The notes under the pieces: generated by a model
Databases searched by the model: none
Told to the model about the DNA's origin: nothing
The model's input: only the letters and a program-made list of their open reading frames with translations
Shown: piece by piece, positions 23,115-36,000 of the stretch
Position numbering within the stretch: the stretch's first letter is position 1
Layout of the letters: the number at the start of each line of letters is the position of its first letter
Position numbers and translations under genes: made by a program
Assembly (NCBI RefSeq): GCF_030269925.1
Contig: NC_085121.1
Coordinates: forward strand, 3,985,501-4,049,500
DNA: 64,000 bases
Source of the DNA: Bombyx mori
Taxonomy: Eukaryota > Arthropoda > Insecta > Lepidoptera > Bombycidae
Direction of reading: 5' to 3'

Positions 23115-24340
23115 TATAATAACCGGCAAACTTCTTGAGCATTTGTTGACGTAGTGGGGGTAAGTTTGCGCATGGTACACTCACGTGCAAAAACATTACT
23201 TACTCTGCGTCATAATGCTATTAAATTATTAAAATCAACATATGTATTTATTTATATATTTATTAGAACATCAACAAAACATATAGGTTAATAATTGTAA
23301 TAATTTAATCTTGGGGTAAAATAGATATTCCTTCTATTAAGTCAAAACTAGAGCTGTTGCCAGGTCTTGGTTCAGTTAAAGCGAAGCTGGTATTTGTAAT
23401 TTTTTTTTCGTTATCATAATCTTGACCATCATCATCATCACTGTTTTCATCACCCGAGTCGCTATCATCGTGATGAGTCGACATAGGGCTCATCGGCGTA
23501 GTTTACAACTCGGTCGATTCGGTCTTCTTTTTTGTCTATAATTAATTATTTTTTGAAGATATTCGATTCGTAGTAATCGAATGTTACTTTTTTCATTTAC
23601 CAGCTTCCGATTATTTTCTGTTCTTTTTTTCCATCTGAAGCCTAGCTCTTTCATAATTCGTCGTAAGCTTCATTCCGAGCCATTAAAATTTATATCTTCT
23701 TTAAATTTTTCGAAGCCTTTCTACGGTACGGAGTTTCGCTGCTTGTTATGTAGTTATTATGATTACATCTTTTTATTACAGATTGAACGAAACTATCCAT
23801 TCCGGTAACTTTCTTCTTCCCTGATCTTTTCTTACCCGGAGTCCGAAACACTGCGAGCAAGCCAGAGCCTTTAGCTTCGTTAATAATGCACCTAACAGTA
23901 CTCACTGATGTTTTTGTTGCTTCCGAAGTCTGTTTTAATTTTTCCATATCATTCTTCCCCTGTTTTATAATGAAGCAATAAACGTCGTACACAAATTTTC
24001 TACCCTTTCTTTTAAGTACTACACCAGTTTGTCACGGCATAGTGTATGTTTTATAAAAAATCAACAAACACTCAACAAATAGCAATGGCAACAAAGTCCA
24101 CAAGCAATTATAACAAATAACTTAACGATTAATAACGATAGACTTTCCACTGTACGCAAGCGTACTTTTGGGAGCAAGCGGAATGAGGGCGCGGTGCGGG
24201 GCGCAAGGTTCGACTGATCTACCAATAACGCGCTCGATACGATTTCCCCTGCCGTCGCGCCTCACCCTCACCACCAAAGTGACCTAAAATTCGGTTCTGC
24301 GCAGTCAAGGTCATTTGCTCAAGAAGTTTGCCGATTACTA
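23115..24340 (-). mobile_element. IS630/Tc1-type DNA transposon, internally deleted (copy A)
   Basis: 1,226 bp with terminal inverted repeats sharing CGGCAAACTTCTTGAGCA and TA at both edges. The minus strand encodes the N-terminal part of a DDE_3-type transposase: DNA-binding region ([17 protein letters not shown]), [16 protein letters not shown] linker, and [14 protein letters not shown], up to YRQKRRP. It then jumps near 23510 to the acidic C-terminal tail ([19 protein letters not shown]). The DDE catalytic domain between them is gone. A TGA replaces codon 3 and another stop sits in the middle, so it cannot move itself. Nearly identical to copy B at 34399. Confidence 0.8.
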
Positions 24341-25725
24341 GGGTAAAGCCGAGATAGATGCCCCACTTTTTGAAATAGTCATGTAATTTTGAAAATATTA
24401 ATTTTATACGAATAATTTCCATTAATATAGTTAGCTCAATCCTTTATGTTTAATTAGTATTAATTTTTTTAAACCTATCAAATACAGATTTTGCAGAAAC
24501 TCGTTTTTCGTAGAACCTTTTTTTGGAGGATAGATGCCTACCTGTATGGATAGTTGCCCCACCAAGAAAATACTGAGTAGGATAGATGCCTGCAGTGCAG
24601 GATAGATGCCCTTTATACCGTGTAAACGAAAAAACCAATCCAAATATTAAGAAGTTCTATTCCTAACAGAGCAATTGTCTCCAAGAAACATGGGTCATAA
24701 TAATAAAAAATATTTTGTATTTTTTAAGTCTTTCAATGTTTATAATTAAAAGATAATTCTCATATCACACAAATGATCATAATTAAATTTTTAAAGCGTT
24801 AAGTAAGCGTAAGCTAAACTACAATTTTTTTAGTTTCAACATGCATTATCCTATTTTTTTATTAAATTAAATTTTACAAATATTTATTTAACAAAAATAT
24901 AACTTCTTAATTGTTTATAAAATATTCACATTAAGTGTCAATGTGTACATTGCAAAATCATATTTTTTTAATTAAATTAACACAATAAAGATATCTTTAT
25001 TATTTTGTCAAATTGAAGTTTAACTGGATAGTGCTTTCAATTTTCGGATTGCGACTTCGTATTTTTATAGTTTTCAAAACATTCAATGCAGATATATTTA
25101 CATGCGTTTTAGGTTTATCCCTTAGATTTCTTTAGGGGCAAATCTATTGTTTTATTTCCTTTCATTTTATAGTTAAGTGGATTGTCTTCATATTCGCTGC
25201 TTGAACTGTAAATCATTTATTATTATTATTTTATTTGTGTTTTATGTTTTCGTGCCATATTTCAGCTATATTCTGAAATGGCAGAGTATAGAGGGATAGA
25301 TGCCCCTAAAGGCACCTATACCCCAAAAAATCAGGGCAACTATCCTTTTTGATAAGGATAGATACCCAAATTTTTTGTAAATAAATTATAAACATAATAG
25401 CATTTATTTACACCTAGATGCAGACTCAATGAACCAATATATTCACGTAGTAAAAAATATAATGGAATTTTACACTAATTATAAAGTTATACCACGCTAA
25501 ATATTAACCTTTAAATCTTTGACGTGTTCGTGAAATTCCGCGCGGAGAAAATTACATGCACGAGGAAAACACTTCGTCACCACGCGATTCTCAAATGGTA
25601 TATAAGGTATATGGTGACTGTGGTTCCTACTTCTTCAATAATTTTTTTGTTATGAGTGCGGGAAGTTAGGTTTTTAGAACATGAGGCATCTATCCCGCTG
25701 CGGCATCTATCCAGGTTTTACCCTA
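24341..25725. mobile_element. TIR element with iterated GGATAGATGCC motifs
   Basis: Left end GGGTAAAGCC and inverted right end GGGTAAAACC, with TA on both outer sides. Motif GGATAGATGCC or one-mismatch forms occur at 24353, 24527, 24548, 24580, 24600, 25294 and 25356 (forward) and 25333, 25685 and 25702 (reverse), clustered toward the ends. The AT-rich interior has no open frame with a recognisable domain. Subterminal arrays are typical transposase-binding sites. Copy A sits in its left TA. Confidence 0.55.
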
Positions 25726-26274
25726 TACCTGTCGTTTTTTCCGTAGCATCCGGATTGAAATCACAACGATTCTAAAGAAGTTTTCACTTCAAAAAAAATA
25801 TATCACTGTTACTGTTTATAATATATGTATATGATCCCTGAAGCAGTCGTGGTTTAGGAGACACGCTAAATGAGTCCCCTAGTCTTTCTCCTTTCAATTC
25901 CACAATCAAAATAAAACAAAACCATAAGCTGAAACTATTTATTTGATCGCGATATAAAAAGCAACGATTACTTTCAAATGCCAAATAACACACTATTAAT
26001 TTTCAAGAATATAAGCCGGTTCGATTATATTGGATCAAACGCTATTGATAATTTAACGAATATTGTTACAAGTAAACATGTTTTTATTTAGAGAAAGGGT
26101 CCCTGACCAAACAGAGAATGGATGCGTCGACGCAGTGCCCGTAATAGACCAGGCTAACCTCAGGACGTACTCAGCTATTTCACGCCTACTGATTTTTAAA
26201 ACATATCATATTAGTTGAAATCAAATCGATCATGTTTGAGTGACGAGATGGAACGCGCGTGAAATGCTTTGTAA

Positions 26275-26748
26275 TGCTGGGGCTACATTAGCGGGCTACG
26301 GCGAATATTCGTGTAGCCGAGTAGATTGTTGTATTGCGTAGTATTCGAGCGAAGACGATGTACTATCGGGGCACTGTCGGTAAACTGGCGCGTATCAAAG
26401 GGATTTGTCGCGACAATATTCACTTAGGTGGCTACACCTACGTCACTTCAATGTCGACCAGATTTTAATGCGGTACGAACGTGCTTGTTTTCTTGTACAC
26501 CATGGAGTAGAGAAACAAAAAAGTGTTGGAATTCATTCAATTTTTTTTTACTGCTTAGATGGGTGGATGAGCTCACAGCCCACCTAGTGTTAAGTGGTTA
26601 CTGGAGCCCATAGACATCTACAACGTAAATGCGCCACCCATCTTGAAAATCAATCAATTGTATTTAAATCACGACTCTGTCGCACACAACACAACCCGGC
26701 ACGATGTATCGCGTCACGAATCTTCGCCCGCTAATGTAGCCCCAGCAT
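26275..26748. mobile_element. MITE with perfect 22-bp terminal inverted repeats
   Basis: The 22-bp ends (26275-26296, 26727-26748) begin TGCTGGGGCTAC and finish TTAGCGGGC, flanked by TAA on both sides. A SINE piece (26541-26645) is nested inside. It lies 77 bp past the UBR4 stop, so UBR4 transcripts probably run into it. Confidence 0.8.
26541..26645 (-). repeat. Bm1-like SINE, 3' part, nested in a MITE
   Basis: T-run, CTGCTTAGATGGGTGGATGA, to GCGCCACCCATCTTGA. Confidence 0.85.
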
Positions 26749-26825
26749 AAAGGTGATTACTGAATCATTGGGTAAGGTTAGCCGGTCATACATCCGTTGT
26801 GGCACTGCGTGACCCGGGGCCTTCC

Positions 26826-27050
26826 TCAAGGCATCTCCTCGATGGTGGCCCGTATGAAGGCGTCAGGGTCGGGCAGGTCGCGCAGCAGGCCGGCCGCGTC
26901 ACAGAACTCCGCGAACGAAGCACAAGGCAGCAGCTCCTCGGTGAGAGTGGTCACGACGCGTTCGGCCGCCTTCGCGTTGGCCTCGTCGTTGTGGCGGATG
27001 TATTCCGCTAGCTTGACGGGCCATTGCTCCACTGTCGCCGCCGATACGCT
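26826..27050 (-). CDS. UBR4: UBR4 e47 (C-terminus and stop)
   Basis: [20 protein letters not shown], then [20 protein letters not shown] and ...EEMP, TGA stop at 26826-26828. Matches the conserved UBR4 C-terminal end. Acceptor gattttcag. Confidence 0.97.
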   Translation of the reverse strand, partial: SVSAATVEQWPVKLAEYIRHNDEANAKAAERVVTTLTEELLPCASFAEFCDAAGLLRDLPDPDAFIRATIEEMP

Positions 27051-30000
27051 CTGAAAATCAAATTCATCTTCTTAAAACTGTCTGAATATTGAGAAAGAAA
27101 AAAATATATAGCGGCGTGTTTGGAACATATATACCATTTATTATTAGACAATATTTAATATATAGTAGACAATAATATGGAGTGGTATGTTTATTTTTTG
27201 TTTTTAGGGTATATATATCTATCTATCTATCTCTTAGGTTTATGGCGTTTCCTTATAGATTTCGCCAAGGGTATTTATATTCTTATACTTGTCGCTTCAT
27301 AATTTGTCAATTGTCACTTTTTACAAATGTCAATGCACATTACGGGCCGAGACTGCCATGGCTGAGGCGGCCATCGTGTAAAACTGACAATCGATTTTGG
27401 GAGTGTCATAAAAATGTACATGCAACTACTTATTCAGTGAATTATCAATTGTACTATCGAGAATTATACGTGGCGTGATTACTGCCATAGTTATTTTATC
27501 GGAATATCGTCTTCCTACTTAATAAGCCACGCATACCTGAAAATGTCTAACTCCGAAGATGGTCGAAAGATTTCATACTCGATATTAATTTGTACGATAG
27601 CTTTACTGCTGGTAGGACCTCTTGTGAGTTCGCACGGGTGGGTACCACCACCCTGCCTATTTCTGCCATGAAGCAGTAATACGTTACGGTTTTAAGAGTG
27701 AGGCAGCCGTTGTAACTATACTTGAGACCTCAGAACTTATATCTCAATATATTCTCAATAATTTATTCTCAAAATGGGCACTAGACAAAATAAATTTCGA
27801 GAGCCCCTGAGGGTTGCGAGAAAATCAAAAGAATTGCAATTTAAACACGTGCTGGTTTTTTACTGGTGGGACCTCTTGTGAGTCCGCACGGGTAGGTACC
27901 ACCACTCTGCCTATTTCTACCGTGAAGCAGTAATGCGTTTCGGTTTGAAGGGTGGGGCAGCCGTCGTAACTCTACTGAGACCTTAGAACTTATTTCTCAA
28001 GGTGGGTGGCGCATTTACGTCGTAGATGTCTATGGACTCCAGTAACCACTTAACACCAGGTGGGCTGTGAGCTCGTTCACCCATATATACACAATAAAAA
28101 AATCAAGATACAACTGTAAAACTCTTAGGAGAGCTCTCACTTGAAATTGCAGTTAAGGCTTTCAATTTAGATGTCGACGAACATTAACTGACTCATGTTC
28201 GTAAGTAATCGAATTCCCAAGGGAGTTTTTGGGTGACTGTACTTGTGGCATGAACGATATAGCCGCAACGTCACTAGACAAATGTCGCACGGTACTGTCG
28301 CGACCAGTACGCGGGGAGGGGAATTAGGACCCTTTCCAAATTGAACACAAATTTTCAATGGTTTTTCTTAGGGTTATTCCAATAAAATTGGGACTAAAAT
28401 GGTTCTGAAGGCTTAAACTTTTATATACGATGCGTTATTATACATACTTCATTACAAAATATACACAAAAACTGAAAAAACTGGCTTGACCCGATTCATC
28501 TTGGCTTTGGAGTGAATCAGGTTACGTATGGGGACAATAGTTTTTCGATAGGGCTGGCACTATTTAGTTGTTAGGTAGGCACCTAACTTTAGGTAATTAA
28601 CGTTTTAATATATTTCATGAGTTACAAAACTTTGATGACTAAATTAAACTACAAGGGCGGGATGATAAGTAACTAGCCTAATAATAAAACACTTAACTTT
28701 CGGTGATAATATTAATTTTATTTTTCGACCTAGTCTCCGTGAACCTCTACGCACTTATTCCATCTTCATTCTAAAACGGTAATACCTTCCATAAAAGAAT
28801 TTCTTTCGAGGCCTGTAAAATACTCCTCTACAGCGGCTATGACTTCATCATTTGTGGCAAATTTCTGTCCGCCCAAAAAAGTTTTGAGCTTAGGGAGTAA
28901 GTGGAAGTCTGATGGCGCTATATCAGGCGAATAAGGTGGGTGGGGCAGCAAATCTTACTTCAATTCGTTGATTTTTGCCATAGCTTTAACACATGTGTGA
29001 CCCTAGGGTGGACAAAATTTTTTTTTTCGCCAAATCTGGTCGTTTTTACTGAATACATTGATGAAGATTATCTAGAAGATTAGTGTAGTATTCTCTGTTA
29101 ATTGTTTGACTTTTAGGAAGGTAATCTATCATCAAGATCCCAACTACATCCCAAAAGACGGAAGCCATGACTTATCCAGCCGACTTTACAGCCATGGCCT
29201 TTTTAGGAGCCGACCATCCCGTTTGCGTCCACTGTTTTGATTGAATTTTTGATTCTGGCGTGTAATAATGAACCCATGTTTCATCTGCTGTTACAAATCG
29301 ACGTAAAAAATCGGCTTTATTACTCTGAAACGGTCCAAACATTCTTTTGAGTTTTGCACCCGAATCCTTTATTGATCGTGCGTAAGCAATCGCGGCACCC
29401 AACGGGCCGATGACTTTTTCATATTTAATTCCTCACTTAGGATATGATGTACCCGGTCTTTTGAGATACCTGTAGTGTCAGCTATTTCAGATAACTTCAA
29501 TCGTCGATCTGTTAAAACCATATCATGTACTTTCACGACCATTTCCGGTGTCGTGACGCTTTTTGGACGTCCGGGGTGGGCTTCATCTTGGACACATGTA
29601 CGACCGCGTTTAAACTAATCCACCCAGTTTTTTACTGTGGCATAAGAAGGAGCACATTCACCCAAAACATTCTTTAACTCGTCATAGATATCTTTCCCCT
29701 TCATGCCCTACATATGAAGAAACTTTATCACCGATCTTTGTTCAAATTTATCCATTTTGAAAACACAACGAAATATATTTTCAAATGACAAAAAATCTAT
29801 AAAATTTTCACGCCACCAAATTGAAATTTAGAACACAGGTGGCCAGAGAGACGAATTTACAAATGACATATTTAATTTTTGAATTTTAACTTTTTAAATA
29901 GCAGAGGCTAGTTACTTATCATCCCGCGCTCGTATTTAATATTCTTAAACACCAAATAATAGTCATTTTCAGGTCAACAATTTTAAATCAAACGACTCAA

Positions 30001-33000
30001 CAAAAGTATTGTGACATCCCAGATTTGTCTCTATTCTCCCCAATCTAATGTACTGCACGCAACTAACCTTGAACATGACATTATAGAGTAGATCGACGAC
30101 GGCGTGGAAGGTGACGTAGGGTTTGTATTCGGCCCAGGGCTTGGGCTCGCGGTCCTCGCCGACGAGCGCGCGGCGCGGCGCCCCGCCCGGCCCGGTCGCG
30201 CGGACCTGCCCCAGCAGTATCATGCGCTTCAGTTGGTCGATCTTCTGAGTACGCCATCTGAACAGAGTCGTTATCTTTATCATTCACAAATTCAACTTGA
30301 GAAGCAATGTAGAAACGTTAAAGTGCAGAAATAATGTTTATTTGGTATTAAAGTTTTTTTATTTTTTATTTATGTGAAATTCAAACTATGTTTACGTTTA
30401 AGTTCGCGTTAATTGTAGCCACGTAGTCACTATATTATTTCCGACGTTCAGTTTAATTTTTTTTTCCATTTAAAGACATTCATATTGCTTTTAGTGTATG
30501 TGTTTATATGTTCAATTTACATATCAATGCCCCTAACATTCTTTTTTCAGCATTTATTTTAGTCGACTGGCAACATGAAGTCCGCCAATGTGTACACATA
30601 AAATGTAATAAACAAAAGCATTCAATTAACACAAGCTCAAGGCCCATATAAGTGATTACCAGAACCTTGAGACGGTGCACCTCTCTTTCAACCAAAATAA
30701 TTGCTCCGCGGCAGATAACCGTAACTACCAATGTGGGATGACAATCTGTCCCAACACTGATAAAGTTGATGGGGAAATATTTTTAATACGCTTTTATTCG
30801 CTTCCGACGTATGTATGTTAGTATGTACCGGAATCTTTGAACATGATTTTGACTCCCTTCAAAACGTCGGATTAACTTTTTTCGAAATTTTGGTATACTT
30901 ATTATGGACCGATGACAAAACAATATTTAAAGAAATGAAAAAATTGAAATTCAACTAAATAATGAAAAATAAATAATAGTTTAAAAAAACTAACAAAATA
31001 CGCTTTTATAGAAAATCCAACTAAAAATAGAAAATAAATTTTACAATACAATACAATCATTACAATAAAATCATTTTATCTTACACTATTTTTAAATCAA
31101 ATTTATTAAAATTTAATTTCTATTTTTTAGTTGGATTTTCTATAAAAGCGTATTTTGTTATAATTTACGCTTGTACTTACTTGGAATGAGGGTAGAGCGT
31201 CAGCATGAGTGTGAGATAGTAGAGCGGGCCTTCGGCTTCGTGGCACGACTCTAACAGGCGGCTGGGCGCACAGCCCAAGTACGTCTCTAACGCCGACACC
31301 TCGCGCGCAGCCACGCGGCTCCTGTGTTCGTAAGCATTGTACAACAAACTACCAATATTTTCCTTTTGCACGTTTTCTTTTTTTTATTGCTTTGATGGGT
31401 GGACGAGCTCACAGCCCACCTGGTGTTAAGTGATTACTGAAGCCCATGGACATCTACAACGTAAATGCGCCACCCACCTTGAGAAATAAGTTCTAAGGTC
31501 TCAGTAGAGTTACGACGGCTGCCCCACCCTTCAAACCGAAACGCATTACTGCTTCACGGCAGAAATAAGCTGGGTGGTGGTGCCTATCCGCGCGGACAAT
31601 ACGGATTTACAACAATATTGGTTGGGGTTGTTCTTGGACAGCGAGTACGCACGTGTTGATGACGTATAGCGCCATGTGGAGCAGGGCCGGCACGAGCTGC
31701 ATGTTGGAGAGCGGGCCGCCGCCGCCGGTGTCGTCGTGGAAGGTCCGGCCGCGCGCGAACCGCAGCAGCAGCAGCTTCAGGTCGTGCAGCGTGCCCAGGT
31801 GACTGATGTCGCGGTGACCGGTGCACTCCTGTATTTATTTATACTAGTGAGGATCACTGCGGTATGGCAGTAGTCAAATTCGACTATAATTAATTGAAAC
31901 TAAAGTTTGAACATTATTATGGTTCTACTAGCTGACTCGGCACACTTCGTAGTGCCTCAATCGATAAATAAAAGACCTAAACTTTCGTATAAAATAAACT
32001 TAAAACAAAAAAAAAAACCGTCCGACGGGGGACACATTAAAGGAAAAACAAAATTGTTATTTTTATTTAATTCCGAGCATGTTCATATTTATCGAAACCT
32101 TTTAAACCTTCTCTGGACTACGACAAATAATTCAAGACCAAAATTAGCCAAATCGGTCCAGCCGTTCTCGAGTTTTAGCGAGACTAACGAACGGCAATTC
32201 ATTTTTATATATTTAGATCGAAGATAGATAGATAGATTACGTTTATGTGAATTACCAATCTACGCTCTGTAGGGAATCTATCTTGCAAACTAAATGTTTA
32301 TTGCGATATCTCGTCGCAAACTGACTTCAGTAACGTCAATTGTGTCGGTGCCTACGAACGACGGTATAATATCTTAAGAATTTCGTAATTTAAGACAAAC
32401 ATTTCCGGTCAGGTACTTCCGCTTATTTGCAATTGCTGGCGTGCAATTCTGGAATACCAGCGATATTGACGAGTGGATATCGCACTGCGGAGCTTCACGA
32501 ATTCTGCTCGTAGACCTATTCTAGTTAAAAACGTATTTTTTACCTGTATGTATGTTGTGTGACGAGCGAGACAGCTGGCGAAAGCGGACTCCGGCACGTG
32601 CGGCCCCCACAGCGGCAACAGTCCGTTACAACGCGTCGAAGCGTTTTGCAGAGCAGCACTTTCCCACTCATCTCTACAAATCAAACACATCAATATTACT
32701 TTTAACTTAACTTCTCATGGCACGATTTAAAATAAAACGTTTACGTCGCAGATAATGAAAACAGCTCTCTTAATTACAGAAGTGTCACTTCTCACCAATA
32801 TAACTACAGAAGTTAAACTTCGACACATTTGTTTACCAGCAACGTCAATTGAAATGATAACGTAATGTTTTATTTTACATGCATACGTGTTAGGATTTCG
32901 AACATTCATTAACCGTATTATGTATGTATGTATATATATGTGCCGGCTCATGTCAACGTCGAGTCAGTCCATCGGAGTCCGGCACGGCACTCGGACACGT

Positions 33001-36000
33001 ATACAATAAATAATTATGAGTGATATGATTTTTTGAGACTGACCCACACATAACTCCGCACATATATATGTAAGTAATTATGTATATATATTGACCTGGC
33101 TCGTGCGAGTCTAACGGCGGCCATGTGGCACTCCACGTGCACGATGTTGTAGTGGGAGACGGTGGTGTAGCCGAGCGTCTTGCGGGCGCGGGCTTCGTAC
33201 TCGTCGATCGGGCAACGCTTCGTGAATGTGTAGATACCGAGCACCTATTAAATAATTTATTTAATATTCATCATAACTTGTCGTCATTGTCTAAGGGATG
33301 AAATATATGTACTCATATCAAATGACACACGAATACGCTGGTCCATATCACGTAGCCGGGCATCAAATTTTCTAATAAAATACGTACTGACCTGATAGTC
33401 TTGAAAATGTATTGCAATCAAGGAAGTTCATCGTTGTCAAAATAACAAAAAAAAATATTTGCGTAATTATTATACAATTGATACATAGTCTTCAAGTCTC
33501 AAGATGGGTTGTGGCATACATTTGATTTCGGCGACCACTAGACTAGATGGGTGGTGAGGTCGTTCACTCATAAAGAGCATATATTTTTTAGCTTTTATGT
33601 ATTATCTATACCCGTTCTTTGCTTGAGTTTTACCATTTCATTCATGTGAAATTAAAAACAATCAAACTTTCAGAATGATCGACAAATCTGTATCAAATGA
33701 TCGCTAATATGTATCAATTTTATGTATGTACGCATTTAAAGTGCAAACCTATTATTACTGGTGTTAGGGCCTATTGGGAGTCCGCACTGGTAGGTACCAC
33801 CACTCTGCCTATTTCTGCCGTGAAGCATAATCCGTTTCGGTTTGAAAGGTGGGGCAGCTGTTGTAACTATATGGAGACCTTAGCACTCATATCTCAAGGT
33901 GGGTGGCGGCATTTACATTGTAGATGTCTATGGCTCCGGTAACCATATAACACTAGGTGGGCTGTAAGTTAGTCCACTCATATATGCAATAAAGAAAAAA
34001 AAACGGTCTGATCATAGAGAGCACGCATGTCGTCGGTTACCTTGGTGGGTTGGTACTTGTATCCCTCGCGACAGATGCAGCAGACGGCGCCCGCCTCCTC
34101 GGCGAGGTCGGCGACCTGCTGCGTGAGGGAGCAGTGCGCCGTGACCTGCCCGCGCTCGTTGCTGCGCATGCCCAGCGCGCCCAGCTGCCGCTCGCGAACC
34201 GCCATCGCCAACCGCTTCTTCTCCTGTGTTCATGCAATCATGTACATGTATCACCTTCGACAAAGCGGCACGACACGAGAACCCTCTCATCGTGGCCGCC
34301 GGTAACTACATTCCCGATCCTGCGGACAGAATGGAAAGCAGTCGACGTCGCCCAAAACACGCCATTTCGGATCCTCCCGATCCATTAACGGTGCTAAGTA
34401 TAATAACCGGCAAACTTCTTGAGCATTTGTTGACGTAGTGGGGGTAAGTTTGCGCATGGTACACTCACGTGCAAAACCATTATTTACTCTGCGTCATAAT
34501 GCTATTAAATTATTAAAATCAACATATGTATTTATTTATATATTTATTAGAACATCAACAAAACATATAGGTTAATAATTGTAATAATTTAATCTTGGGG
34601 TAAAATAGATATTCCTTCTATTAAGTCAAAACTAGAGCTGTTGCCAGGTCTTGGTTCAGTTAAAGCGAAGCTGGTATTTGTAATTTTTTTTTCGTTATCA
34701 TAATCTTGACCATCATCATCATCACTGTTTTCATCACCCGAGTCGCTATCATCGTGATGAGTCGACATAGGGCTCATCGGCGTAGTTTACAACTCTGTCG
34801 ATTCAGTCTTCTTTTTTGTCTATAATTAATTATTTTTTGAAGATATTCGATTCGTAGTAATCGAATGTTACTTTTTTCATTTACCAGCTTCCGATTATTT
34901 TCTGTTCTTTTTTTCCATCTGAAGCCTAGCTCTTTCATAATTCGTCGTAAGCTTCATTCCGAGCCATTAAAATTTATATCCTCTTTAAATTCTTCGAAGC
35001 CTTTCTACGGTACGGAGTTTCGCTGCTTGTTATGTAGTTATTATGATTACATCTTTTTATTACAGATTGAACGAAACTATCCATTCCGGTAACTTTCTTC
35101 TTCCCTGATCTTTTCTTACCCGGAGTCCGAAACACTGCGAGCAAGCCAGAGCCTTTAGCTTCGTTAATAATGCACCTAACAGTACTCACTGATGTTTTTG
35201 TTGCTTCCGAAGTCTGTTTTAATTTTTCCATATCATTCTTCCCCTGTTTTATAATGAAGCAATATACGTCGTACACAAATTTTCTACCCTTTCTTTTAAG
35301 TACTACACCAGTTTGTCACGGCATAGTGTATGTTTTATAAAAAATCAACAAACACTCAACAAATAGCAATGGCAACAAAGTCCACAAGCAATTATAACAA
35401 ATAACTTAACGATTAATAACGATAGACTTTCCACTGTACGCAAGCGTACTTTTGGGAGCAAGCGGAATGAGGGCGCGGTGCGGGGCGCAAGGTTCGACTG
35501 ATCTACCAATAACGCGCTCGATACGATTTCCCCTGCCGTCGCGCCTCACCCTCACCACCAAAGTGACCTAAAATTCGGTTCTGCGCAGCCAAGGTCATTT
35601 GCTCAAGAAGTTTGCCGATTACTATACCTACCACAAGCACCGGTCACCGTCCCCGTCGACGGGCTCAGTGGATCACGTTTTCCGATCCGGTGGTAGATTC
35701 TACGAAGCACTACGACGTCGACTCTTTACCATTCGGTCTACAGGATCGTCTATAAAAACAAAACCTAAAGCTAATCGAATATATACAAATCCCCTTGACA
35801 ACCACAGACCTGTCTGGTGAATTCTCGGACTTGTTGTATTTTGGCTGCGCACTGCGGCTGAGACCGTAGCGCTTCGAGCAGGTTCTCGGCGAGGGATCCC
35901 ACGTGTTCACCCGAAGACACTTGTTCCAGACGATGCACAATCGGAATAACTTTCTCGCATACCAGCATCTTGTACAACATACATAAACATACATAAACAA

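Noticed and set aside
24341..25725. CRISPR-like array from repeated GGATAGATGCC
   Set aside because: Spacing is irregular, orientation flips, repeats are only 11 bp and the genome is an animal's.
30104..30334. Plus-strand open frame in GC-rich DNA
   Set aside because: Antisense shadow of UBR4 exon e46.
31322..31362. Longer UBR4 e45 starting KENIGSLL
   Set aside because: Frame is open, but the phase after e44 and the family alignment (NT followed by [12 protein letters not shown]) require the acceptor at 31322-31323.
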